A DNA stretch of 7,392 nt, from the NCBI GenBank assembly GCA_017997855.1, contig JAGOEF010000074.1, positions 1 to 7,392 on the forward strand, in the 5' to 3' direction. The translations under genes were made by a program, and so were the position numbers. The stretch is from Bacteroidales bacterium. Lineage in GTDB: Bacteria; Bacteroidota; Bacteroidia; Bacteroidales; ML635J-15. The notes under the pieces were generated by a model. It saw only the letters and a list, made by a program, of their open reading frames with translations, had not been told where the DNA came from and did not search any database. Below, one piece after another: positions 1 through 6,267 of this stretch (position 1 is the first letter of the stretch; each line of letters opens with the position of its first letter).

Positions 1-361
1 CTTCCACCCGGTTTGCCTTGTCGTTGATTAACCCGAAAACCGAAACTGCACCCGGTTGCACCTTCAGGTGACTCAGTAACCGGTGGTCGGAAGCAAAAGA
101 TATTTTGCCTTTTTTGAAGTGTTGTTCCAGGCGTGTTATCGAAATATTTTCGTAGAAAGGGGCGATTACCAGATAATGTTTGTCACCTTTGTGATTTCGC
201 AGAAACAAATTCTTGCAGCGGGTAGCACCGCTCCGGATCCAAAACCCTGTGTCGTCTTCGCTGCTGAAGTCTGCGGGTGCCTCAAAATAGCCATACGAAA
301 TGCCAAGCTGTTGCAATGTCGTGTAAATTTCGGGCTGGCCTTTTCGAATCACCAAAGTCAC
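1..361 (-). CDS. Prolyl-tRNA editing-domain protein (YbaK/ProXp-ala family deacylase), 3' end outside window
   Basis: The 120 visible residues match the YbaK/ProX family, free-standing hydrolases that remove wrongly attached amino acids, typically Ala or Cys, from tRNA(Pro) in the cytoplasm. Recognisable pieces are the N-terminal QQLGISYGYFEAP stretch, the CKNLFLRNHKGDKHYLV block carrying the family's conserved Lys, and the KISFASDHRLL and PGAVSVFGLINDK blocks. The family is usually about 155-170 residues, so roughly the last quarter lies beyond position 1. There is no in-frame ATG at all. I place the start at GTG 361-359, five bases after the meaB stop, because it gives a normal-length N-terminus. 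An in-frame TTG at 409 inside meaB would add 16 residues. The tight spacing implies co-transcription with meaB and hldD. The exact substrate (Ala, Cys or other) cannot be decided from this fragment. Confidence 0.85.
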   Translation of the reverse strand, partial: MTLVIRKGQPEIYTTLQQLGISYGYFEAPADFSSEDDTGFWIRSGATRCKNLFLRNHKGDKHYLVIAPFYENISITRLEQHFKKGKISFASDHRLLSHLKVQPGAVSVFGLINDKANRVE

Positions 362-365
362 ATTA

Positions 366-1484
366 CTATTTTTTCTGTTGATAGAAATCCAATAGCTTCC
401 GGGCTGCAATAAACGAGCTGATTTCGTTGTTTTTCACCTTTCGTTCCAGTTCATCAACACGTTTTTTAATATCGTGGTTATGATAGAAGCTTTCGAGAAC
501 CGATTCGCTGATGCTTTGGTGCATCCAATACAGCGACTGATTGTTTCTGTTATCCGCAAAGTAATTGTTCATTCTAACCGCGGCAACATATTCGCTGATC
601 ATTTCCCATACTTCAGGTATTCCCGTTCCGGTAGCAGCCGAACAGGTGAGAACGCGGGGTTTCCATCCCGAAGCTGTCATGGGGAAAAGGTGCAGGGCAC
701 TTTGGTACTGGGCTTTGGCCATAGTCGCCTTATCCATATTATTGCCATCCGCTTTGTTTATCGCAATGGCATCAGCCATTTCCATGATTCCGCGCTTAAT
801 TCCTTGCAGTTCGTCACCGGCTCCGGCCAGCATCAGTAGCAAAAAGAAATCAACCATACTGTGAACAGCGGTTTCTGATTGCCCTACACCGACTGTTTCA
901 ATAAAAATCACATTATAACCGGCGGCTTCGCACAGAACAATGGTTTCGCGTGTTTTACGTGCAACCCCGCCCAGCGTACCTGCCGAAGGCGAAGGTCTGA
1001 TAAAGGCATTGGGGTGTACCGATAGCTGCTCCATGCGGGTCTTGTCGCCCAGAATACTGCCTTTCGAACGTTCGCTGCTCGGATCAACAGCCAGTACAGC
1101 CAGTTTATTACCATGATTAGTGAGGTGCAACCCCAGTGCTTCAATAAATGTGCTTTTTCCCACTCCGGGTACACCGGTAATACCTATGCGTACCGATTTT
1201 GATGACAATGGCAGACATTTCTCAATAAGTTGCTGCGCCATGTCCTGATGTTCTTCGAGCCGGCTTTCGACAAGGGTAATTGCCTGGCCCAAAATGCTGC
1301 GATTCCCTGCAATTATCCCTTCGTAATACTCATCAAAGCCCAGCATGCGTTTCCGTGGTGATTTTCGGTGCATGAGCGCCGGATTTACCTGTGGCGGTTG
1401 CGAAACCCCCTCGTTAACCTGTAAGGCACTGTTCTGTGCCCGGCATTCTTCCACATCGCCCTTGAATTTTTTCTTTTCGCTCAT
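366..1484 (-). CDS. meaB: MeaB/ArgK-family GTPase, methylmalonyl-CoA mutase chaperone
   Basis: This 372-residue protein belongs to the MeaB/ArgK/MMAA family of G3E P-loop GTPases. These load and protect the adenosylcobalamin cofactor of methylmalonyl-CoA mutase, which interconverts succinyl-CoA and methylmalonyl-CoA in propionate metabolism. Visible motifs are the Walker A loop GVPGVGKST (residues 104-112), the AVDPSSERSKGSILGDKTRM switch region (132-151), the RPSPSAGTLGGVARKTRE block (163-180), the ETVGVGQSE Walker B/switch (196-204) and the NKAD guanine-specificity motif (243-246). Residues 1-45 are a charged leader, and about 305-372 is the helical C-terminal part used for dimerisation in the family. 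All key residues are present and the length is near normal. The ATG lies two bases after the hldD stop, so the two are probably translated from one message. The mutase genes themselves are not in the window. The old name ArgK (arginine transport kinase) is considered misleading. Confidence 0.95.
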   Translation of the reverse strand: MSEKKKFKGDVEECRAQNSALQVNEGVSQPPQVNPALMHRKSPRKRMLGFDEYYEGIIAGNRSILGQAITLVESRLEEHQDMAQQLIEKCLPLSSKSVRIGITGVPGVGKSTFIEALGLHLTNHGNKLAVLAVDPSSERSKGSILGDKTRMEQLSVHPNAFIRPSPSAGTLGGVARKTRETIVLCEAAGYNVIFIETVGVGQSETAVHSMVDFFLLLMLAGAGDELQGIKRGIMEMADAIAINKADGNNMDKATMAKAQYQSALHLFPMTASGWKPRVLTCSAATGTGIPEVWEMISEYVAAVRMNNYFADNRNNQSLYWMHQSISESVLESFYHNHDIKKRVDELERKVKNNEISSFIAARKLLDFYQQKK

Positions 1485-1486
1485 AC

Positions 1487-2452
1487 TTACAAATACTTCG
1501 AAGGTATTAAATAGTCCTTTAGGTAGTGTTCGATGGCTTCGGCAAGAGGCGTAAACGCTTTGTTGTAGCCCGCCAGCCGCAGTTTATTCATGTCGGCGCA
1601 GGTATAATATTGGTAGGTGTGTCTGATATCCGCAGGTGTGTCGATAAATTCGATGTCAGCGGCTTGGCTCATTGCCCCGAAACACGATTCCGCCAAAAAA
1701 CGGTAGGTGTTTGCCACACCGGTTCCGAGATTGTAAATACCTGAATTTTTACGCGTAAGCATGAAGAACAGCAACACATCCACTGCATCGTTAACATAAA
1801 TAAAATCGCGCTGCTGGTTTCCATCGGCAACGCCGGGTTTATGCGAACGGAAGAGCCTCATTTTTCCGGTTTCACTGATTTGCCGATAGGCATGCCATAC
1901 AACCGATGCCATTCTACCCTTGTGGTATTCGTTGGGCCCGAAAACATTGAAAAAACGGACCCCTGCCCAAAAATAGGGTTTCTTCTCCTGAGCCAGCACC
2001 CATTTATCGAAGGCAAGCTTTGACTCCCCGTATGGATTGAGGGGTTTCAGCAACGGCGTAACCGCATCATCATCGCTGTAACCATGTTCACCCATGCCAT
2101 AGCAGGCTGCCGAACTGGCATATACCAGCGGAATTCCGAACTCGGTGCATATTTCGAAAACTTGTTTACTATAATTCAGGTTTAGTTTCTCGAAAACCCT
2201 GTGGTCGAATTCGGTGGTGTCGGTGCGTGCTCCCAGGTGAAATACAAATTCCGCAAAACGCTGATGTCCGCGCAACCACTCTGCAAAATCGTCACGGTGC
2301 ACCAGTTGCGTATAGGTATGACTACTGAAATTTTTCTGCTTATCGCTCCTGCTGAAATCGTCGACCAGCACCAAATCCCTGAAGCCTTCGCTGTTTAAAC
2401 GGGCAACCAGATTGCTGGCAATAAAACCGGCGGCTCCTGTGATGATTATCAT
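1487..2452 (-). CDS. hldD: ADP-L-glycero-D-manno-heptose 6-epimerase
   Basis: A 321-residue extended short-chain dehydrogenase that matches HldD (RfaD). This enzyme converts ADP-D-glycero-beta-D-manno-heptose to the L-glycero form for the inner core of lipopolysaccharide. The N-terminus begins MIIITGAAGFIASN, a nucleotide-binding Rossmann loop in which the third glycine of GxxGxxG is Ala, followed by the LVLVDDFS strand. Counted from this start, the catalytic set is the YASS motif (111-114), the Y-x3-K pair (Tyr141, Lys145), and a Lys (178) in YHKGRMAS, which fits the second base proposed for HldD. An upstream in-frame TTG at 2458 would add two residues. I prefer ATG 2452 because it reproduces the family start. 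A -7-like box lies 18 bases upstream, and meaB follows after two bases, so hldD is likely the first gene of its operon. Confidence 0.93.
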   Translation of the reverse strand: MIIITGAAGFIASNLVARLNSEGFRDLVLVDDFSRSDKQKNFSSHTYTQLVHRDDFAEWLRGHQRFAEFVFHLGARTDTTEFDHRVFEKLNLNYSKQVFEICTEFGIPLVYASSAACYGMGEHGYSDDDAVTPLLKPLNPYGESKLAFDKWVLAQEKKPYFWAGVRFFNVFGPNEYHKGRMASVVWHAYRQISETGKMRLFRSHKPGVADGNQQRDFIYVNDAVDVLLFFMLTRKNSGIYNLGTGVANTYRFLAESCFGAMSQAADIEFIDTPADIRHTYQYYTCADMNKLRLAGYNKAFTPLAEAIEHYLKDYLIPSKYL

Positions 2453-2470
2453 AATCAATACTTAGATTTA

Positions 2471-2478
2471 CAAAGGTA
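2471..2478 (-). promoter_or_regulatory. Bacteroidota-type -7 promoter box upstream of hldD
   Basis: On the minus strand this reads TACCTTTG, an exact match to the TAnnTTTG element recognised by the Bacteroidota primary sigma factor. It lies 18 bases before the hldD ATG, leaving a short leader. No convincing -33 TTTG is present at the usual spacing; the nearest TTG is only 12 bases upstream of the box, which is too close. The call rests on the box and on its position between the upstream terminator and the first gene of an operon. Confidence 0.55.
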
Positions 2479-2550
2479 ATATTTTTACATCAACCTTCGC
2501 GATACGTATGAAATGATGATAATGATTTAACTTTCAATGCATTATCACGA

Positions 2551-2586
2551 GGTAAAACAAAAAAACAGCCTGCTGGGCAGGCTGTT
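2551..2586 (-). terminator. Intrinsic terminator after the SprB-repeat gene
   Basis: Reading the minus strand, a perfect 10-bp stem (arms 2577-2586 and 2564-2573) with a three-base loop is followed directly by a run of seven to eight T, then GTTTT. It begins 21 bases after the stop codon of the type IX cargo gene and before the hldD promoter box. It therefore separates the sigma-factor operon from the hldD operon. Confidence 0.92.
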
Positions 2587-2607
2587 CGCAATATATTTAA
2601 TGACCGC

Positions 2608-4020
2608 TTACTTCACTATTCTGAATGTGTTTCGAACTTCACCAGTGCGGGTTTCTACAATGTACACCCCACTTGGCCATTCACCGGTACTCAGCGCGAT
2701 AACACCCGATACCCGGTTGTAATTCATCGATTCGAGTAAAACTCCGGCCACATTGTATACGCAAATGCTCACTGATGCACTTCCATCGAAGCCTTCGATA
2801 TTGAGAACATCGCTCACCGGATTGGGATACAGGTTTATTCCGGGCAATACCGGGGTGTCTCCAACGCTTAGGAATGCCGAAGGTTCAGCATACACCACAT
2901 CACTAAAGGTGTAATTAGCTTTTTGTCCGTTGCTGAATACCACATGCAGATATACCAGATAATATCCGTCTTCGATGGTTGCTGCATCAATGGGATAGCA
3001 TGCGGTGTATGTTTCGGTGTAGTTGCTGTTTTCGTAAACCATAGCCCATACAAAACACATTTCAGTATCGGTTACCCAATAATCAATGATTTCGGCAGTG
3101 TTAAACATCGAGTCGACTTCCCATTCAAGTGTCGATTCCCATGGATCGTCACCGTTTAGTGTACTGTCGCCGGGGTTTGTGTTATCCATCGAAATATACA
3201 CACAAGCAGTGGCCGCATTTCCGGCTGCATCAATCACTGTAAGACAAGCGGTCTGACCAATGCATAAACCGGTAACAACTTGTGTGGTTACTCCATTGTC
3301 CCATTGATAGGCATACGGTGGCGTACCACCCGAAACACTAACCGTTGCAAACGCTGAGCAATCGTCCTGCGAAGCAAAATCATAGCTTATCCCGAGATAA
3401 ATATTGTTGTACCACGTGGTGTCGCCCGGCTCGTTGTTGTTCCCTTCATACACCGTAAAACAGCTGCTGGCGGTATAGCCTTCGTTGTCTGCAACCGTTA
3501 CACAATATTCTCCGGCACACAAATCTGTCAGCGAACTTCCCACTACGCCATTGCTCCAAAAGTAGCTGAACGGGGCATTACCTCCCATCACATAGGCAGT
3601 TAAACCCGCTTCGCAATTTTCTCCGGCATAGTAATCTCCCGAAATATTCACCATAAAATAGTCGGTTGAATCAACGGGATTTCCATCCGAAACAAATACA
3701 AGAAGGGTGTAAGTAACCACGCAATTCGATGCAGAGCTGCCCGTTACGGTTACCGTGTAATTGCCGGCTGCCGCAAATTGATACACAAACTGTGATCCCG
3801 TGAAACTCTGGTTTCCGATAATCCAGATATATTGGGCCTCAACCGGAGTCACGGTCGAATCCTGGTTGTTGACTGTAAATTCATACATCTGGGCAGTGAA
3901 GCTCGCCGTCAGTCCTTCTGCATTGTAGCCGGCGTCCAGAAAGCAGTTCTGCGATTTGGCAAGCGGAGTTAATCCCAGCAGAAGAATCATGGCAATGGTA
4001 AAAATCTTGAGCGTTTTCAT
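2608..4020 (-). CDS. Secreted SprB-repeat protein with type IX secretion C-terminal sorting domain
   Basis: A 470-residue exported protein. Residues 1-23 are a signal peptide (MKTLKIFTIAMILLLGLTPL then AKS). Residues 30-110 resemble a PKD-like beta-sandwich (FVYQFAAAGNYTVTVTG). Two SprB-type repeats follow, about 125-190 and 208-277, with the hallmark phrases GGNAPFSYFWSNG and GGTPPYAYQWDNG, and each has four cysteines in matching positions. Residues 290-385 are beta-rich and unrecognised. Residues 395-470 form a type A type IX sorting domain (INLYPNPVSDVLNI, VYNVAGVLL, WPSGVYIVE, final FRIVK), which directs export across the outer membrane and is normally cleaved with attachment or release. 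SprB repeats occur in gliding and surface adhesins, so an adhesive or structural surface role is likely but not shown. I reject the in-frame TTG at 4044 because ATG 4020 begins directly at a normal signal peptide. The gene lies 73 bases after the barrel gene. Confidence 0.9.
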   Translation of the reverse strand: MKTLKIFTIAMILLLGLTPLAKSQNCFLDAGYNAEGLTASFTAQMYEFTVNNQDSTVTPVEAQYIWIIGNQSFTGSQFVYQFAAAGNYTVTVTGSSASNCVVTYTLLVFVSDGNPVDSTDYFMVNISGDYYAGENCEAGLTAYVMGGNAPFSYFWSNGVVGSSLTDLCAGEYCVTVADNEGYTASSCFTVYEGNNNEPGDTTWYNNIYLGISYDFASQDDCSAFATVSVSGGTPPYAYQWDNGVTTQVVTGLCIGQTACLTVIDAAGNAATACVYISMDNTNPGDSTLNGDDPWESTLEWEVDSMFNTAEIIDYWVTDTEMCFVWAMVYENSNYTETYTACYPIDAATIEDGYYLVYLHVVFSNGQKANYTFSDVVYAEPSAFLSVGDTPVLPGINLYPNPVSDVLNIEGFDGSASVSICVYNVAGVLLESMNYNRVSGVIALSTGEWPSGVYIVETRTGEVRNTFRIVK

Positions 4021-4093
4021 ATCATTCGTATTTTTTGGTTTCAACAGTAAGACTTGAGTTTTTAAAAAGGTTGCACCATTTTATTTTCAATTA

Positions 4094-5029
4094 TCAAAAA
4101 TAGTAATAAAACTGAAATGTAATTCCGTAATTATCAGAATTTTGTAAAAATGCGTCTGTTGATGTTTCGGGCTTCTTCAATAGGAAATTGTAGTAAGCCC
4201 CGCAACCCAACCCAAAACCCGGTGCAAATTTATATTCGATGCCTGCCGACAAATATGCATAGGGAATTAAGCCTTTTGGGGCGGTAGTTCTCACAGGCAT
4301 TAACTCGCCACTGAGCGTGTACGCGTTGTTTTCGACGAAGAATCCAAAAACCGGCCCAGCGGTAATGGTCGCCGAAAAGCGCCTTGTTTCAAAGAGGGTA
4401 AACCCGAATAGAACCGGAATTTTAATCTGCCGGTATTGATTTTGGTGGTTCAGCACTGTGTCGGAACTATGGGTTACGATACTGTCATTCGGTACCGAGT
4501 CTGTCCATGTTACCGTAATGGTATCAATCTCGAAATCAGTAAGGGTATCCTGCCAGATGGTGTCATAATATGTCATTGTATGATTCTCATATGTGTAATA
4601 CCACAAGGTGTCAGTCGTGCTAAGTGTTCTTGAAAAACGGAAACTTTGCGAAATCTGCGAAAACTCAAGCCCGGTTTCAACGCTCATTCTTTTATATCCT
4701 GCCGTCAGGTGTATCCCGCCACGCAGTTGCAGGGGGCGCCCCATGGTGTTTCGAAGCATCGTCGAGGCATCGCTGTCGGGTGCAGGTGCAAAACGATTGA
4801 CACCAAGACCGCCACCAATGATAACCGATACCGCCAGACTTTCGGGAAATGGGCTGAGGTACACTGTGTCGTAAACAGGCTGGCTTATATTCACAATGGT
4901 GGTGTCGGTTATTACGTGCTTCCTGATGATCCTGATAGTGTCGTTCTGCTGGCCAGAAAGACTTGCTCCGATACAAATCATAATGACTGTAAAAATATAC
5001 TTATGCAGGTATCGGATAAGGCTGGGCAT
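4094..5029 (-). CDS. Outer-membrane beta-barrel protein, PorT/porin-like
   Basis: A 311-residue protein with a signal peptide at residues 1-26 (MPSLIRYLHKYIFTVIMICI, then GASLSG before QQND). Residues 30-59 form a D-T-rich periplasmic-looking segment with six-residue periodicity. From about 65 onwards, alternating hydrophobic strands with glycines and aromatics (LAVSVIIGGGLGV, RGGIHLTAGYKRMSVETGLEF, FSATITAGPVFGFFV, YLSAGIEYKFAPGFGLGCGAYYNF) are typical of the small barrels of the PorT/OMP_b-brl families. The last residue is Phe within QFYYYF, the usual barrel-assembly signal. Residues 136-195 are a long hydrophilic D-T/D-S-rich insertion, probably an extracellular loop. The start is three bases after the stop of the preceding membrane-protein gene, implying tight co-expression with it and the sigma factor. 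The ligand or function is unknown; sensing or surface assembly are both possible. Confidence 0.8.
   Translation of the reverse strand: MPSLIRYLHKYIFTVIMICIGASLSGQQNDTIRIIRKHVITDTTIVNISQPVYDTVYLSPFPESLAVSVIIGGGLGVNRFAPAPDSDASTMLRNTMGRPLQLRGGIHLTAGYKRMSVETGLEFSQISQSFRFSRTLSTTDTLWYYTYENHTMTYYDTIWQDTLTDFEIDTITVTWTDSVPNDSIVTHSSDTVLNHQNQYRQIKIPVLFGFTLFETRRFSATITAGPVFGFFVENNAYTLSGELMPVRTTAPKGLIPYAYLSAGIEYKFAPGFGLGCGAYYNFLLKKPETSTDAFLQNSDNYGITFQFYYYF
4095..4102 (-). promoter_or_regulatory. Possible internal -7 box before the SprB-repeat gene
   Basis: The minus strand reads TATTTTTG, an exact TAnnTTTG match, but it coincides with the last Tyr, Phe and stop codons of the barrel gene and so could be chance. 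It would give a leader of about 65-70 bases to the cargo ATG. No terminator is visible in the 73-base gap, so read-through from the sigma operon remains the simpler source of transcription. Confidence 0.25.
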
Positions 5030-5032
5030 GGT

Positions 5033-5629
5033 TTACCGTGTATTTTTGCGTTTATTCCGCAGGCTAACCCGATGCTGCTCTTTGGTTATCACCGTATCGT
5101 GAACCATGATGGTTTCGTTAACGTGTACGGTGTCGTATATCAGCCTGTGCTGAGGTTCTGATGTTACTACCTCAGGGTCCGACTCAGTCGGTTGTGCTTG
5201 GTATATCCAGAGTCTGCTCTCATCACTGTTTTGTTCAGGCGCCGAAACGCTGGTAGCTGTTTCAGTATTTTTTGAAACAAAAGTAGGATAGACAGGCTGC
5301 ATGCCGGCAACCGCAACATTGGTATTCTCAATTAAGCTTGGTTTAAACGTATAATCTGTCATCAGGCTGCGCTCGTTAATTGCGTTGGCAAAAAATCCCG
5401 AATCAGCGTGATTTTCCTGACCGATCTGGGCATTCGAAATACATATTCCCGATATGGCCACGGCAAGTACCGAAGCAGTAAAAATCATTACTTGCCCTAT
5501 AAACGGCAGACCCGGTTTGGGTATTTTTGCCATAAAGGCATCCAGTCCGTTCGCCGGCCCCGAAATTTCCATCCCCCGAAATTCTTTTTTCAGGGCAAGG
5601 TCCAGTTTATCATTCATACTCGTTTCCAT
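5033..5629 (-). CDS. Single-pass membrane protein, putative regulator (anti-sigma-like) of the adjacent ECF sigma factor
   Basis: I do not recognise a named family. The 198-residue protein has a short cytoplasmic part (1-42, with DKLDLALKKEFRGMEI resembling the N-terminal helix of Bacteroidota membrane regulators), one strong membrane segment (about 43-64, FIGQVMIFTASVLAVAISGI), and a 130-residue, probably periplasmic, tail. That tail is poor in structure signals until DTVHVN-ETIMVH-DTVITK (166-183), a six-residue repeat, and ends in a basic RNKRKNTR. No HxxxCxxC zinc motif is present, so it is not a classical ZAS anti-sigma factor. Its start overlaps the sigma gene by 20 bases; an in-frame ATG at 5617 would cut the overlap to 8 and remove four residues. 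That overlap, and the barrel gene three bases downstream, are the main reasons for suspecting an anti-sigma role, which is inference. Confidence 0.75.
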   Translation of the reverse strand: METSMNDKLDLALKKEFRGMEISGPANGLDAFMAKIPKPGLPFIGQVMIFTASVLAVAISGICISNAQIGQENHADSGFFANAINERSLMTDYTFKPSLIENTNVAVAGMQPVYPTFVSKNTETATSVSAPEQNSDESRLWIYQAQPTESDPEVVTSEPQHRLIYDTVHVNETIMVHDTVITKEQHRVSLRNKRKNTR

Positions 5630-6218
5630 GTGCCGAAATATTTAGTTCATATTGTGGCAACAGTGCCATCAGGTTTTTCTTTAGCAGGTTGCGTGCCCTC
5701 GAAAGCTGCGACTTCGATGTGCTTACACTGATGCCCAGTTGCAGGGCAATTTCGTGATGGGGTAATTCGTCGATTACATACATGTTCAGCACCATACGAT
5801 ATCCGTCGGGTAGCTGCGAAATAGCCAACAGCAGTTCGTCGCGGCCTATGCCTTCGTCGAGGCAGCGTTCCAGCAGACCCCGGTTTTCATCCGTTGTTTC
5901 GTCATCATCGGCAACTCCCAGGTTCTCGTCAACAACCATCATTCTGCCGGTTTTATTCCGTTCTTTGATAAAACTGATGCAGGTATTCATGGCTATACGT
6001 TTTAGCCAGGCCTCGAACGGGCCTTTTCCTGTATATTGTTTCATCGCCATAATTGCCTTAATCAGACTATCGTGAACCAGGTCTTCCGCATCGTTTTTGT
6101 TTCCGGTGTACCGCAGGCAGATACCCCGCACCACGGCATTATATGCGCCATACAACGCGGCCTGCGCATTTCGGTTACCCTCCACGCATCCCCTGATAAT
6201 TTCCCGTTCACTCATCAT
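5610..6218 (-). CDS. RNA polymerase ECF-type sigma-70 factor
   Basis: A 202-residue ECF sigma factor. Region 2 spans roughly residues 18-88, with DAEDLVHDSLIKAI (43-56, core-polymerase contact) and GPFEAWLKRIAMNTCISFIK (66-85, the -10 recognition helix). An acidic linker (97-127) joins it to region 4 (about 128-182), where ELPHHEIALQLGISVSTSKSQ is the helix-turn-helix that reads the -35 region. I choose ATG 6218 (or the adjacent ATG 6215), since family members start close to S-E-x-E-I-I-R-G-C. The longer frame from ATG 6257 would add an atypical 13-residue leader that overlaps a promoter-like box and a palindrome. The 3' end overlaps the membrane-protein gene by 20 bases, as is common for sigma/anti-sigma pairs. 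It probably controls the envelope genes that follow, and perhaps itself. Confidence 0.95.
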   Translation of the reverse strand: MMSEREIIRGCVEGNRNAQAALYGAYNAVVRGICLRYTGNKNDAEDLVHDSLIKAIMAMKQYTGKGPFEAWLKRIAMNTCISFIKERNKTGRMMVVDENLGVADDDETTDENRGLLERCLDEGIGRDELLLAISQLPDGYRMVLNMYVIDELPHHEIALQLGISVSTSKSQLSRARNLLKKNLMALLPQYELNISAHGNEYE

Positions 6219-6222
6219 ATTA

Positions 6223-6230
6223 CAAACATA
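6223..6230 (-). promoter_or_regulatory. Candidate -7 box immediately upstream of the sigma-factor start
   Basis: The minus strand reads TATGTTTG, an exact TAnnTTTG match, ending four bases before ATG 6218. Initiation at the usual distance would make an almost leaderless transcript and would rule out the longer 6257 start. No clear -33 element was found, so the call is tentative. Confidence 0.35.
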
Positions 6231-6247
6231 AGACTGCGATATGTAAA

Positions 6248-6267
6248 ATGGTTGCATCTGCCACCAT
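6248..6267. promoter_or_regulatory. Imperfect palindrome upstream of the sigma factor, possible operator
   Basis: The 20 bases form two 8-base arms with seven of eight positions complementary (one T/C mismatch) around a four-base centre, with ATGGT at one end and ACCAT at the other. It lies 30-50 bases upstream of the chosen sigma-factor start, where a repressor or autoregulatory site could sit. A small leader hairpin is the alternative. Confidence 0.3.

Noticed and set aside
83..412. A 109-codon plus-strand open frame at the left edge
   Set aside because: The opposite strand encodes a clear YbaK/ProX-family protein over the same bases; the plus-strand frame has no resemblance to any family.
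366..1484. Arginine/ornithine transport kinase (ArgK) as the function of the GTPase
   Set aside because: The motif set is that of the MeaB/MMAA GTPases; the ArgK transport role is a legacy annotation and no arginine transport genes are present.
2500..2530. ATACGTAT palindrome and ATGATGATAATGAT run between terminator and hldD promoter
   Set aside because: An 8-base palindrome and a short AT-rich run are expected by chance in this sequence, and neither is well placed relative to the -7 box.
4021..4044. TTG start for the SprB-repeat protein, and similarly TTG 2458 for hldD
   Set aside because: In both cases an ATG a few codons downstream reproduces the expected start: a clean signal peptide in one case, the MIIITG family start in the other.
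4646..5161. A 171-codon plus-strand open frame antisense to the barrel and membrane-protein genes
   Set aside because: It is a shadow of two well-supported minus-strand genes, with no recognisable domain and a composition rich in R, C and H typical of antisense frames.
6219..6257. Extended N-terminus for the sigma factor from ATG 6257
   Set aside because: It adds 13 atypical residues ahead of the normal ECF start, and its codons overlap an exact -7 box and part of a palindrome.
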